Source: Flavobacterium sp. M31R6 (lineage in GTDB: Bacteria; Bacteroidota; Bacteroidia; Flavobacteriales; Flavobacteriaceae). From it: a DNA stretch of 64,000 nucleotides. A program made the translations under genes and the position numbers. The stretch lies in the NCBI RefSeq assembly GCF_013284035.1, contig NZ_CP054141.1, positions 806,001 to 870,000 of the forward strand. Direction: 5' to 3'. Below, piece by piece: positions 37,022 to 46,672 of this stretch (position 1 is the first letter of the stretch; every line of letters starts with the position of its first letter). The notes under the pieces were generated by a model. That model was not told where the DNA came from and searched no databases. It was given only the letters and a program-made list of their open reading frames with translations.

Positions 37022-37141
37022 TAGTCAAATTAACCATAAGGCGATATTTTTCGAAACATATATTTGTTATAAAAGGAGTCTTAATTAGTTATTGGATCTC
37101 CAGACCTGAAAGTGTGATTAGCTTTCGGGTCTTTTTTTTTT
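37022..37141 (+). ncRNA. Candidate small RNA with xylB-type control site and orphan terminator
   Basis: A strong intrinsic terminator on the plus strand (37102-37141) has no protein gene before it on that strand. About 65 bases upstream is TAGTCAAATTAACCATAA (37022-37039), part of a 22-base stretch (37018-37039) identical to the left half of the xylB operator. Before it TTG (36993-36995) and CTACCTTG (37014-37021) sit where -33 and -7 boxes would be. Between site and terminator there is no ATG. A transcript of roughly 110 bases is inferred; TATATTTG at 37059 offers a shorter alternative of about 70. Confidence 0.35.
37102..37141 (+). terminator. Orphan intrinsic terminator
   Basis: AGACCTGAAAG (37102-37112) pairs with CTTTCGGGTCT (37122-37132), 11 bp with one G-U pair and a nine-base loop, followed by a run of ten T. 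The nearest plus-strand gene upstream is the symporter, which already has its own terminator at 36329-36370. Confidence 0.85.
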
Positions 37142-37233
37142 GATATGAGAAAAAAAAGATTATGTTGTGGATCTGGATAGTGAAGATTCAACGAAAGTTA
37201 AATAGCTCCTAAGTAATTGAATTTTACACGAGA

Positions 37234-37926
37234 CTAAAATTCGAAATTAAATCCTTTTTCGGTAAGTTTCTCGTAAATTTCTGGATCAAATTTGTACAAT
37301 TTTGCGGCTCTATGCGAAACATCTTGTTGTTTTTCATCCAATGGAACCAATAATTTCATGTGTAAAATTTTTCTGCGAAAATTAGATTTGTCCAATTCAA
37401 TCCCTAATATTTCTTCGTAAAGATGCATTAATTGTAATAATGTAAACTTCTCGGGTAAAAGATTAAAGCCAATAGGAGCTTGGCGTACCCGATTACGCAA
37501 TTGCAATAAACTAAAATCTAAAATTTCGTTGTGGTCAAAAATTAAATTTGGTATGTCATTAATTTTAAACCATTTCGCTTCTCTTAAGGTAACACTGGCT
37601 TTTATATTATAGTCTTCTCGATTTACCAATGTATAGTAGGCAATGGTTAGAACCCTTCTTCCGCTTACACGATTTGGATTGGTAAAAGCCTTTAATTGCT
37701 CTAAATAGATGTTGTCAAGACTGGTTAGTTCATACAAAATTCGTTGTGCGGCATCATCGGCACTTTCTTCTTTTCGTAGCCACCCTCCAAGAAGTCCCCA
37801 TTTCCCTACGCTCTCTCCCTCTGCATGTTGCACCAAAAGTATTTCAAGACTTTCTTTGTTAAATCCAAAAATGACACAGTCAATAGTTACGCCCTCAATA
37901 GCTGGTTCCTTAATGTCTTTATTCAT
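37234..37926 (-). CDS. Nudix-domain transcriptional regulator, paralog B
   Basis: 230 residues: Nudix-like sensor (TIDCVIFGFNKESLEILLVQ) followed by a winged helix. The Nudix box keeps GGWLRKEE and Arg but reads RILYELTSL, lacking catalytic glutamates, so hydrolysis is unlikely. The last 87 residues differ from the upstream paralog at only three positions (Ile/Leu, Leu/Met, Lys/Gln) while the N-terminal halves are clearly diverged. The two therefore probably bind the same DNA but sense different ligands. Second gene of a two-gene unit. Its target may be the TAGTCAAATTAACC sites at 37022 and 39022. Confidence 0.8.
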   Translation of the reverse strand: MNKDIKEPAIEGVTIDCVIFGFNKESLEILLVQHAEGESVGKWGLLGGWLRKEESADDAAQRILYELTSLDNIYLEQLKAFTNPNRVSGRRVLTIAYYTLVNREDYNIKASVTLREAKWFKINDIPNLIFDHNEILDFSLLQLRNRVRQAPIGFNLLPEKFTLLQLMHLYEEILGIELDKSNFRRKILHMKLLVPLDEKQQDVSHRAAKLYKFDPEIYEKLTEKGFNFEF

Positions 37927-37992
37927 ATTGCTATTAATTTCGGGATTATTTTTAGGGGGGATAATATCATTTCTTGATTTAGTCTGTAATGG

Positions 37993-38712
37993 TTAAAATT
38001 CAAAATTAAATCCTTTTTCGGTAAGTTTCTCGTAAATTTCTGGGTCAAATTTATATAATTGAGCGGCACGATGAGATACATCTTGTTGTTTTTCATCCAA
38101 AGGAACCAGTAATTTCATGTGAAGAATTTTTCTGCGGAAATTGGATTTATCCATTTCGATTCCTAAAATTTCTTCATACAAATGCATGAGTTGCAATAAA
38201 GTGAATTTTTCGGGTAGCAAATTGAAGCCCAATGGAGCTTGGCGCACTCTATTGCGGAGGTTTTTTATACTGTAAGCTAGGATTTCGTTATGGTCATAAA
38301 TTAAATCTGGAATTTCATTAATCTTATACCATTTGGCATCCGAAGCCGTAAAGCCTGCTTTAATATTGTAATCTTCTCTTTTTACTAAAGCATAATAACC
38401 AATGGTAATAACCCTTCTAAGAGGGAAACGGTCCGGTTCCCCAAAAGCTTTTAGCTGTTCAAGGTAAATATTGTCCATTCCGGTAAGTTCGGCCAGTAAA
38501 CGGTGGGCGGCGTCATCTGTACTCTCTTTCTTTTTTATCCAACCACCAGGTAATCCCCATTTTCCTTTGCTGATACCCTCGGCGTGTTGTACTAAAAGTA
38601 CTTCTAGTATACCGTTGTCAAATCCAAATATAACACAGTCAATAGTAATGGCATTCATGGCAGATTGCTCCACAATTTGTATTAGATCCCTATCTATAAT
38701 TTTTCTGCTCAT
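37993..38712 (-). CDS. Nudix-domain transcriptional regulator, paralog A (likely xylose regulator)
   Basis: 239 residues, divergent from xylB with a 392-base gap holding the xylB operator. Sensor domain TIDCVIFGFDNGILEVLLVQ with a degenerate Nudix box (GGWIKKKE, then RLLAELTGM) that lacks the metal-binding glutamate pair. The C-terminal winged helix (LLPEKFTLLQLMHLYEEILG to HRAAQLYKFDPEIYEKL) is almost identical to that of paralog B and clearly related to the AraR-like protein at 19274. Control of xylB-xylA and the xyloglucan genes is the natural inference; ligand unknown. Confidence 0.82.
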   Translation of the reverse strand: MSRKIIDRDLIQIVEQSAMNAITIDCVIFGFDNGILEVLLVQHAEGISKGKWGLPGGWIKKKESTDDAAHRLLAELTGMDNIYLEQLKAFGEPDRFPLRRVITIGYYALVKREDYNIKAGFTASDAKWYKINEIPDLIYDHNEILAYSIKNLRNRVRQAPLGFNLLPEKFTLLQLMHLYEEILGIEMDKSNFRRKILHMKLLVPLDEKQQDVSHRAAQLYKFDPEIYEKLTEKGFNFEF

Positions 38713-38990
38713 AGCCTTACAAAGTTTAGGACTAAATTAATATTTTTTTAAAGAGTCCAGTCGTACACAAAGAAATATATTTTGTAAAATAATTGTGATT
38801 AAACCTCTTTTTGGATTCAAAATTCCAAATATTTTTTATTTTTAAATTGAATAAAATGTAACTTATTTGTAATCAGCATTTTAAATGCTTAAAAATTTAT
38901 TGTAACCCTATAAAAACTACTTTTTTACATAAGATATCGGTAAAAATAAAAACCTTTTTTTATCAATTACAAATATTTCAGTACAATTTT

Positions 38991-39059
38991 TTGTTAATAT
39001 GAAAAATATGCCATATACTTGTAGTCAAATTAACCATAACGTTATGGTTTGTTTGACCA
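38991..39059 (+). promoter_or_regulatory. xylB promoter and 38-bp palindromic operator
   Basis: TTG (38991-38993), 20 bases, TATACTTG (39014-39021, one mismatch from TAnnTTTG), then directly the palindrome TAGTCAAATTAACCATAA / CGTTATGGTTTGTTTGACCA (39022-39059). Its central 18 bases AACCATAACGTTATGGTT are perfectly symmetrical and the outer GTCAAA/TTTGAC also match. It would cover the transcription start, as the AraR-type operators do. The upstream part of the gap, 38713-38990, shows no other feature. Confidence 0.65.
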
Positions 39060-39104
39060 AAAGTACAAAAAGCAATAAGAATTCAATCATATACTACTAA
39101 GAAT

Positions 39105-40598
39105 ATGTATTTTTTAGGAATCGATTTAGGAAGTTCGTCCATAAAATTATCGGTATTTGATGCTGAAAAAGGGATTACTGTTGCGGCAGTAACGGTTCCT
39201 GAATTTGAGATGGATATTGTAGCCCGTGAATTTGGCTGGGCAGAACAAGATCCTAATAAATGGTGGGAATACGTGAAAAATGGTATCCAATTTCTTGGTT
39301 CAAAACAACATATCGATTTAAAGAAGATTGCTGGAATTGGGATCGCCTATCAAATGCACGGTTTAGTATTGACGGACGAAAATATGAATCCAGTTCGTTC
39401 TTCTATCATTTGGTGTGATAGTAGAGCAGCTAGCATTGGTAATGAAGTTTATGACAGAATCGGACATGAATCTTGTCAGCAACAAATACTTGGAAGTCCG
39501 GGGAATTTTACGGCATCCAAATTAAAATGGGTTCAAACCAACGAACCAGCCATTTTTCAAAAAGCGGTTTACATGATGCTTCCGGGCGATTTCATAGCTG
39601 CAAGACTATCCGGAAAAGCACAAATAAGTACTTCGGGCTTATCGGAAGCCGCTTTATGGAACTTCTCAAAAGGAACTTTGGCAAATGAAGTGTTACAGGT
39701 TATGGGACTTTCCGTAGATATGATTCCTGAAATTGTGCCCAACTTTGGGTATCAAGCAACAGTAGACCCAGATGTTGCGTCAGAATTGGGATTGAGTTCA
39801 GATGTTAAAATCACCTACAGAGGTGGTGACCAACCAAATAATGCGATGTCGTTGAATGTTTTAAAACCAGGAGAAATTGCCACAACAGCAGGTACTTCGG
39901 CAGTGATTTATGCCGTAAGTAATCAAGATGTTTATGACAAGGAAAACCGTATCAATACTTTTTTACATGTCAATAATACCAAAGTTCAAAAAAATAACGG
40001 GGTAATGTTGTGTATCAACGGTTCTGGAATTTTATACCAATGGCTGCGTAAAATCATGTCGACTGACAGGACTGGTTTAATCGCTTATGAAGCTCTTAAT
40101 GCCGAAGCAGCAAAAGTTGCAGCAGGAAGTAATGGTTTGCGTTTTTATCCTTTTGGAAATGGGGTAGAACGCATTTTCAATAATAAAAAGGTCAATTCTG
40201 GAATTCAAAATTTGAATTTTAATATCCATCAGTCCGGGCACCTTATTCGTTCGGCTTGTGAAGGAATTGTGTTTGCCATGAATTATGGTTTTGATGTTAT
40301 GAAATCAGTGGGTGCATCTGGAGAAATAGTTCGTGCCGGAAATGCCAATCTTTTTTTGAGCCCTGTTTTTAGAGAAATCTTTACCAATACAACACAAACC
40401 ACATTAGAATTATACAATACCTCCGGATCTGAAGGTGCAGCGCGAGGAGCAGCTTATGGTTTTGGTTATTATGCTTCTTTGGATCAAGCTTTTGATGGTT
40501 TAAAATGCATAGAGAGAATAGAACCAAATCCAATTTTGACTTCACAATATCAGGAAATATACCAAGAATGGAAAAATCATATTAAACTAGAATCATGA
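39105..40598 (+). CDS. xylB: Xylulokinase, FGGY family
   Basis: Phosphorylates D-xylulose to xylulose-5-phosphate. 497 residues. ATPase motif [21 protein letters not shown], substrate region [11 protein letters not shown], and catalytic Asp in [12 protein letters not shown] followed by [14 protein letters not shown]. The C-terminal [21 protein letters not shown] and [13 protein letters not shown] are family-typical. Its TGA stop overlaps the xylA ATG (ATGA, 40595-40598), so the two are translationally coupled. Confidence 0.96.
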   Translation: MYFLGIDLGSSSIKLSVFDAEKGITVAAVTVPEFEMDIVAREFGWAEQDPNKWWEYVKNGIQFLGSKQHIDLKKIAGIGIAYQMHGLVLTDENMNPVRSSIIWCDSRAASIGNEVYDRIGHESCQQQILGSPGNFTASKLKWVQTNEPAIFQKAVYMMLPGDFIAARLSGKAQISTSGLSEAALWNFSKGTLANEVLQVMGLSVDMIPEIVPNFGYQATVDPDVASELGLSSDVKITYRGGDQPNNAMSLNVLKPGEIATTAGTSAVIYAVSNQDVYDKENRINTFLHVNNTKVQKNNGVMLCINGSGILYQWLRKIMSTDRTGLIAYEALNAEAAKVAAGSNGLRFYPFGNGVERIFNNKKVNSGIQNLNFNIHQSGHLIRSACEGIVFAMNYGFDVMKSVGASGEIVRAGNANLFLSPVFREIFTNTTQTTLELYNTSGSEGAARGAAYGFGYYASLDQAFDGLKCIERIEPNPILTSQYQEIYQEWKNHIKLES

Positions 40599-41923
40599 TA
40601 ATGAATACAACAACACAATCGTATTTTAAAAACATTGATACCATAAAATTTGAAGGTAGAGAAAGCACTAATCCGCTAGCTTTCAAATGGTATGATGAAA
40701 ATCGCGTGGTGGCAGGCAAAACGTTAAAAGAACATTTGCGTTTTTCTATGGCTTACTGGCATACCTTATGTAACAAAGGGGGAGATCCTTTTGGGGCAGG
40801 AACCGAAACCTTTGCTTGGGATAAAAGCCAAGATGTTATTCAACGTGCCAAAGATAAAATGGACGCAGCTTTTGAATTCATGAACAAACTCGGCATACCG
40901 TACTACTGTTTTCATGACATTGATATGGTCGACGATGCGCCTACTTTGGAAGAATTTGAAAAACGTGTACAGGCTTTGGTCGCTTACGCTAAAATCAAAC
41001 AAGAAGAAACAGGAATCAAATTGTTATGGGGAACTTCAAACTTATTTAGCAATCCTCGCTATATGAATGGAGCTTCTACGAATCCAAATTTTGATGTAGT
41101 GGCGTATGCAGCAGCCCAAGCCAAAATTGCGATTGATGCAACGATTGCTTTAGGAGGAGAAAATTATGTGTTCTGGGGTGGTAGAGAAGGATATATGAGT
41201 CTTTTGAACACCGATATGAAAAGAGAATTGGAACACATGGCGAGATTCTTGACTATTTGTAGAGATTATGCGCGAAAACAAGGTTTCAAAGGAACTTTCC
41301 TTATTGAGCCAAAACCAATGGAACCGATGAAACATCAATATGATTTTGATGCGGCTACAACTTTAGGATTTCTTCACAAACACGGTCTTCAAAACGATTT
41401 CAAACTGAATTTAGAAGTAAATCATGCAACTCTTGCAGGTCATTCTTTCGAACATGAGCTACAAGTGGCTGTAGATGCTGGTATGTTGGGAAGTATTGAT
41501 GCCAATCGTGGAGATTATCAAAACGGATGGGATACGGATCAATTTCCTATTGATGTTTTTGAAATTACCCAATCTATGTTGGTGATCTTAGAAGGTGGAG
41601 GAATTCAAGGTGGAGGGATCAACTTTGACGCAAAAGTGAGAAGAAATTCAATCGATATCGAAGATAAATTCATTGCCCATATTGCAGGAATGGATGTTTT
41701 TGCCAGAGGGCTTATCTGTGCAGACCATATTTTAAAAAATACCAACTATAAAGAATTACGCCAAAAGCGTTACGGATCATTTGACGGTGATAACGGAGCT
41801 AAGTTTGAAAGAGGGGAACTCTCTCTGGAAGATCTTAGTGCCATTGCCCGTGCAAAAGGAGAACCTCAATCAATAAGTGGAAAACAAGAACTATTTGAAC
41901 AAATTATTGCCAATGCTTTTTAG
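40595..41923 (+). CDS. xylA: Xylose isomerase, class II
   Basis: Converts D-xylose to D-xylulose. 442 residues, the class II length. Active-site segments: [14 protein letters not shown] with the catalytic His/Asp, [50 protein letters not shown] and [20 protein letters not shown], which carry the two divalent-metal sites. ATG 40601, two codons in, is an alternative start. Starts inside the xylB stop codon and is followed after 48 bases by susC, so catabolism and import seem to share a transcript. Confidence 0.97.
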   Translation: MIMNTTTQSYFKNIDTIKFEGRESTNPLAFKWYDENRVVAGKTLKEHLRFSMAYWHTLCNKGGDPFGAGTETFAWDKSQDVIQRAKDKMDAAFEFMNKLGIPYYCFHDIDMVDDAPTLEEFEKRVQALVAYAKIKQEETGIKLLWGTSNLFSNPRYMNGASTNPNFDVVAYAAAQAKIAIDATIALGGENYVFWGGREGYMSLLNTDMKRELEHMARFLTICRDYARKQGFKGTFLIEPKPMEPMKHQYDFDAATTLGFLHKHGLQNDFKLNLEVNHATLAGHSFEHELQVAVDAGMLGSIDANRGDYQNGWDTDQFPIDVFEITQSMLVILEGGGIQGGGINFDAKVRRNSIDIEDKFIAHIAGMDVFARGLICADHILKNTNYKELRQKRYGSFDGDNGAKFERGELSLEDLSAIARAKGEPQSISGKQELFEQIIANAF

Positions 41924-41971
41924 AACCAATACTAACATTACTAACTTAAATTAACCAATTCTTAAATTATT

Positions 41972-44900
41972 ATGAAAAGAAAATATTGTACATCGACAAT
42001 GCTTCCCTTTTATATGTCACTCCTGTTCAGTGTGTTTATGCTGCAGTCAGGTTTTGCACAACAGAAAACTCTTTCTGTAACAGGGAAGGTAACCTCTACA
42101 AGTGACGGCGTGGGTATTCCCGGCGCAAATATTACTGTAGAAGGAGGAGGCGCAAGTACATCGACGGATTTCGATGGTACTTATAAAATTACCGCAAAAT
42201 CAGATGACGTATTAAAAATTACTGTTTTGGGGTATAGATCCCAAAAAATTTCGGTAAATAATCAATCGACGATAAATGTTGCTTTGCAAACTGAAACTTC
42301 AGACCTTAAAGAGGTAGTTGTTATCGGGTACGGAACTCAGAAAAAGAAAGTTTCTACAGCTGCGACTTCAGTAGTTTCAGCCAAGGATATTCAAGCTGTT
42401 GCCGTTGGGGACGTAGTGAATGCTTTGCAAGGACAAAGTTCGGGTGTTAATGTTACCTCCTCTTCTGGGCAACCGGGAGCGGGTATGGTAATCAACATTC
42501 GTGGGGTAGGAACAGCAGGAAACAATTCTCCTCTATATGTTGTGGATGGAGTGGTTGTGGATAATGGTATTGGATATTTGGATCCGTCTTCTATTGAAAG
42601 AGTCGATATCCTAAAAGATGCAGCAGCTGCTTCTATTTATGGAGCTAGAGCGGCCAATGGTGTTGTATTGGTAACAACCAGAAAAGGAAAAGACGGTAAA
42701 ATGAATGTAGCATTAAGTTCATACACAGGATTTCAACATGTGGCCAAAAAACTGGACTTGTTGAATACTCAAGAATATACCACTATCATGAATGAAGCAA
42801 GAGTAAACTCAGGACTCTCTCCTTTGTACACTCCAGCACAAATCGCTTCTTTCCCAAATCACGATTGGCAGGATGATATGTTTAATGAAGGGGCGATGAA
42901 ACAAAATCACTCTTTATTGATTACAGGAGGTGATAAAAAATCAACTATTGCAACTGGATTGTCTTATTATGGTCAGGATGGACTTATTGGTAGTCAAAAT
43001 AATCAATCTAAATATGGTCGTACTACTTTTACTGTAAATTCTACTTCAGATGTTATTGAAAATCATTTGAAAATAGGAGAGAATTTCTCTTATGCAAATA
43101 TCAAAAGTAGTGGTGTTTCTGATCAAGGGATTTATAGTAACAGTATCAGAGGATTCTTGAATGCGGCGCCAATTGATGCAGCTTATGATTCAAATGGGGA
43201 TTTTGCACATTCAATTATCGCATCTGATATCAGTAATCCACTTGGGTCATTATATTATAATAACTTCAATGAAAATAAAATTGACCGTTTCGTAGGTAAC
43301 ATTTTTGCGGAAGCGAAATTTTTGAAAAACTTTACATATAGAACTAGTTTTGGTGTAGATATTACAGATAGTGCTTACCGTTCATTTACTCCAGTGTATT
43401 CACTTTCTTCTAACAATAATGCCACTGTATCTAGTGTTACTCAGAGTTCAAATAAAGGTTTGGGTTGGTTGTTCGAAAATACATTGCAATACAAAGCGTC
43501 TTTAAATGATGTTCACCATTTTGATGTATTAGTTGGAACATCTGCCAAAGAAAACACTTCAGAATATATGAGTGCTACGGGTAAAGATTTGAATTTTGAT
43601 GATTTTAAACATGCTTATTTGAGCAATGCAACAGACCAAACTTCAAATACGGTGTCTGGAGGTCGTTATGATTACAATATGCAATCTTATTTTGGACGTA
43701 TATTGTATGATTATGACAACAAATATTTGTTCTCGGCTACTGTACGTAGAGACGGTTCGTCAAATTTTGGACCAAATAACAAATATGCAGTATTCCCAGC
43801 ATTTTCTGCAGGTTGGAATGTTGATAAAGAAAGTTTCTTCCCAGAAAACAATGTGGTAACAAATCTTAAAATTAGAGGTAGCTGGGGACAAAACGGGAAT
43901 GATCAATTCGCTAAGCAATTTGCTTATATGTCAACGATAAGTTCATATGACAAAAACTACCACTTTGGTACAACTGATGAAACATTGCAAGTGGGATCTA
44001 GCCCAGATGCGATTTCTAATCCTGATTTGAAATGGGAAACATCTGAGCAATTGGATTTAGGATTTGATCTTACTTTATTCTCTTCATTGACTTTTACTTT
44101 TGATTATTATGACAAAACAACCAAAGATTGGTTAGTACAAGCTTCGGTTCCAGATATTGCGGGAGCTACAGCGCCTTTTATCAATGGTGGTGATATCAAC
44201 AATAAAGGATTGGAATTTGGTTTGGGTTATAGAACAAACTTCGGAAAGGATTGGTCTTTCTCAGCAAATGCAAATGCTTCTTTCAACCAAAATGAAGTAC
44301 TTAGAATTGCAAATGCAGAAGGAATCATTCATGGAGATTCTAACTTGTTGTTCCAAGGAATGGATGAAATCAACAGAGTTGAAGTTGGAAAACCAATTGG
44401 GTATTTCTACGGATTAAAAACAGACGGAATTTTTCAAAATGCATCTGAACTTACTTCTGTTCAGCCGAATGCACAGCCTGGAGATGTTCGTTTTGTTGAC
44501 TTGAACGGTGACGGAAAAATTGATGCCAATGACAAAACTAAAATTGGAGATCCAAATCCTGATTTTACTTATGGTTTCAATATGGATGTGTCTTATAAAG
44601 CATTCGATCTTTCTATTTATACTTATGGTGTTGCAGGAAGTCAAAATGTTTTTGGAGTTCATGATTATACTCGTGCCTATAATAATTACACTACTAGCAT
44701 CTTAGACAGATGGACTACAGAAGGTACTTCAAACAGTATTCCAAGAGCTACTTATGGTACAGACCCTAATGGGAATTACACTAAATTCTCTGATTTGTAT
44801 GTGCAAAATGCTGATTTCTTCAGAATTAAATCGGCTACATTGGGTTGTGATTTGACAAAATTAACAGACAATCTTAATTTCTTTAGCAAGTTTAGACTTT

Positions 44901-45058
44901 ATGTAGCGGCGAATAACTTATTCACATTTACGAAATACCAAGGAATGGATCCAGAAATTGGATTTGGAAACACTAACCAATCATGGGCCAAAGGTATTGA
45001 TGTAGGATTCTATCCACAGCCAAGAACATACATGTTGGGTCTTAATGTTAACTTTTAA
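41972..45058 (+). CDS. SusC/RagA TonB-dependent outer-membrane transporter (xyloglucan/xylose locus)
   Basis: 1028 residues with a signal peptide ending QSGFAQQ. Carboxypeptidase-D-like N-terminal domain (SVTGKVTSTSDGVGIPGANI), TonB box region KEVVVIGYGTQKK, plug (LQGQSSGVNVTSSSG, LYVVDGVVVDNG, ASIYGARAANGVVLVTTRKG), and a barrel ending YMLGLNVNF. Works with the SusD three bases downstream. The substrate, likely xyloglucan oligosaccharides, is inferred from the following enzymes. Confidence 0.95.
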   Translation: MKRKYCTSTMLPFYMSLLFSVFMLQSGFAQQKTLSVTGKVTSTSDGVGIPGANITVEGGGASTSTDFDGTYKITAKSDDVLKITVLGYRSQKISVNNQSTINVALQTETSDLKEVVVIGYGTQKKKVSTAATSVVSAKDIQAVAVGDVVNALQGQSSGVNVTSSSGQPGAGMVINIRGVGTAGNNSPLYVVDGVVVDNGIGYLDPSSIERVDILKDAAAASIYGARAANGVVLVTTRKGKDGKMNVALSSYTGFQHVAKKLDLLNTQEYTTIMNEARVNSGLSPLYTPAQIASFPNHDWQDDMFNEGAMKQNHSLLITGGDKKSTIATGLSYYGQDGLIGSQNNQSKYGRTTFTVNSTSDVIENHLKIGENFSYANIKSSGVSDQGIYSNSIRGFLNAAPIDAAYDSNGDFAHSIIASDISNPLGSLYYNNFNENKIDRFVGNIFAEAKFLKNFTYRTSFGVDITDSAYRSFTPVYSLSSNNNATVSSVTQSSNKGLGWLFENTLQYKASLNDVHHFDVLVGTSAKENTSEYMSATGKDLNFDDFKHAYLSNATDQTSNTVSGGRYDYNMQSYFGRILYDYDNKYLFSATVRRDGSSNFGPNNKYAVFPAFSAGWNVDKESFFPENNVVTNLKIRGSWGQNGNDQFAKQFAYMSTISSYDKNYHFGTTDETLQVGSSPDAISNPDLKWETSEQLDLGFDLTLFSSLTFTFDYYDKTTKDWLVQASVPDIAGATAPFINGGDINNKGLEFGLGYRTNFGKDWSFSANANASFNQNEVLRIANAEGIIHGDSNLLFQGMDEINRVEVGKPIGYFYGLKTDGIFQNASELTSVQPNAQPGDVRFVDLNGDGKIDANDKTKIGDPNPDFTYGFNMDVSYKAFDLSIYTYGVAGSQNVFGVHDYTRAYNNYTTSILDRWTTEGTSNSIPRATYGTDPNGNYTKFSDLYVQNADFFRIKSATLGCDLTKLTDNLNFFSKFRLYVAANNLFTFTKYQGMDPEIGFGNTNQSWAKGIDVGFYPQPRTYMLGLNVNF

Positions 45059-45061
45059 AAA

Positions 45062-46648
45062 ATGAAACCGATGAAAAAATATATAAAACTATTTGCAGTT
45101 TCGAGCTTATTCGTATTAGCGGCATGTTCCAATGATTTTTTGGAAAACGAACCCTATACCGAAAAAGTAACCGAGAATTTTTATAAAACGCCTTCAGATG
45201 CCTACGAGGGACTTGTTGCTATTTATGACATATTACAGCGTGAAGCTTACGGTGGACCTTTATTGATAAGTGAACAAGCTTCAGACGATTGTTTCGGAGG
45301 ATATGGAATCGCTGATGCACAAGGAGATTTGGAATGGGATCGTTTTTTATATGTGTCTGACAAAGACATGAATAAAGATGCATGGAAAGTACCTTATCAA
45401 GGAATTTACAGAGCCAATATTCTATTAGAAAATTTAGATAAAATAGATTGGGGAACAGATACTGCACTGAAAACAAAATACGAAGCAGAAGCCCGTTTCT
45501 TAAGAGCTCACTTTCATTTTCAATTGGCCAAAATGTTTGGAGACATTGTGCCATTAGACAAAACAATAACTTCTGCCGAATTTTATTCTCCAAGAGCAAC
45601 TCCAGAAGTAACGTATGCATTAATTGCTAACGATTTGAAATTTGCAGCTGATAATTTAGGTAGCGATAATTATTCTCAACCTGGAAACGCTAATTATGGT
45701 CGTATTACTAAATGGGCTGCTGAAGCATACTTAGGTAGAGCATTTTTGTTCTATACCGATTATTATAAAAAACCGGATTTGGCAGGAGTAGTTTCCAAAG
45801 CACAAGCAGTAACTTATATAAATGATGCTGTTAATAATAGTGGACACGCTCTATTGGCTGATTTCTCTCACTTATGGCTTGCAGCTTCTCTTGAAAATTA
45901 TGCTGGTGAAGGAAATACCGAAATAGTTTGGGCTGTTCGTTTCAACGGATCAGGTAAAGGAGATTGGAATCTTCATGAAGGTAACCGTTTTCAAGTAGAT
46001 ATTGCTCCTCGTGGAGGTAGCATAGGACGTTATGCTACAGGATGGGGTGGTGCTACGGTTAACCCAAAATTGTATGCTGCTTATGGTGTAGGAGATACCC
46101 GTAGAGATGCTACTATCATTAATTTCGCTGGGGAAGGTTTAAATTTTGATGCTCAAGCAAGAGAACAACGTCAGTATACAGGTTATGCCTGGAAAAAATA
46201 TTGCCCAATCACCGATGCTGCAGGAAAAGCAATTGTAGAAGCCAATGGAGGAAATTTCCAAATTGACAACTACCAAGATTTAGCGGTAATTCGTTTTGCT
46301 GATGTACTCTTGATGGCTTCAGAACTTAATTTGGGGACTAATGATGGATTTGCTCAAACCTGTCTTGATCGAGTGCGTGACCGTGCTTATCAAAACGCAA
46401 CTCACCGTGTGACTGTTTCAAAAACAGCAATTATGGAGGAACGTCGTTTAGAGTTGGCTCTTGAAGGACAACGTTATTTTGATTTGATCAGACAAGGTAC
46501 ATCAGTGGCCAAAGCGGCTATTGACAATGTTGATGCTGACCCTCAGTTTAATATTACTTTTAGAACTGAAACATTGGGTTGGTTCCCACTGCCTCAATCT
46601 CAAGTCGTACTTTCAAACGGAGCGATGACACAAAACCCTGGTTGGTAA
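45062..46648 (+). CDS. SusD/RagB family glycan-binding outer-membrane lipoprotein
   Basis: 528 residues; lipobox LAAC followed by SNDFLENEP. SusD-type motifs: YKTPSDAYEGLVAIYDIL, YEAEARFLRAHFHFQLAKMFG, AAEAYLGRAFLFYTDYYK, AVIRFADVLLMASELNLG and EERRLELALEGQRYFDLIRQG, closing with GWFPLPQSQV. A second Met three codons in is an alternative start. Three-base gap to susC implies tight coupling. Binds glycan at the surface and caps the SusC barrel. Confidence 0.95.
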   Translation: MKPMKKYIKLFAVSSLFVLAACSNDFLENEPYTEKVTENFYKTPSDAYEGLVAIYDILQREAYGGPLLISEQASDDCFGGYGIADAQGDLEWDRFLYVSDKDMNKDAWKVPYQGIYRANILLENLDKIDWGTDTALKTKYEAEARFLRAHFHFQLAKMFGDIVPLDKTITSAEFYSPRATPEVTYALIANDLKFAADNLGSDNYSQPGNANYGRITKWAAEAYLGRAFLFYTDYYKKPDLAGVVSKAQAVTYINDAVNNSGHALLADFSHLWLAASLENYAGEGNTEIVWAVRFNGSGKGDWNLHEGNRFQVDIAPRGGSIGRYATGWGGATVNPKLYAAYGVGDTRRDATIINFAGEGLNFDAQAREQRQYTGYAWKKYCPITDAAGKAIVEANGGNFQIDNYQDLAVIRFADVLLMASELNLGTNDGFAQTCLDRVRDRAYQNATHRVTVSKTAIMEERRLELALEGQRYFDLIRQGTSVAKAAIDNVDADPQFNITFRTETLGWFPLPQSQVVLSNGAMTQNPGW

Positions 46649-46672
46649 TTTTAACTAATAAAAAAAGAAACT

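Noticed and set aside
37059..37066. TATATTTG as main promoter of the candidate small RNA
   Set aside because: A perfect -7 box but no TTG at 17-23 bases upstream; kept only as an alternative to the box at 37014.
37018..39039. Exact 2,000-bp spacing of the two 22-base identical sites
   Set aside because: The identity of the sites is meaningful, but the round distance is surely coincidence; nothing repeats at that period elsewhere.
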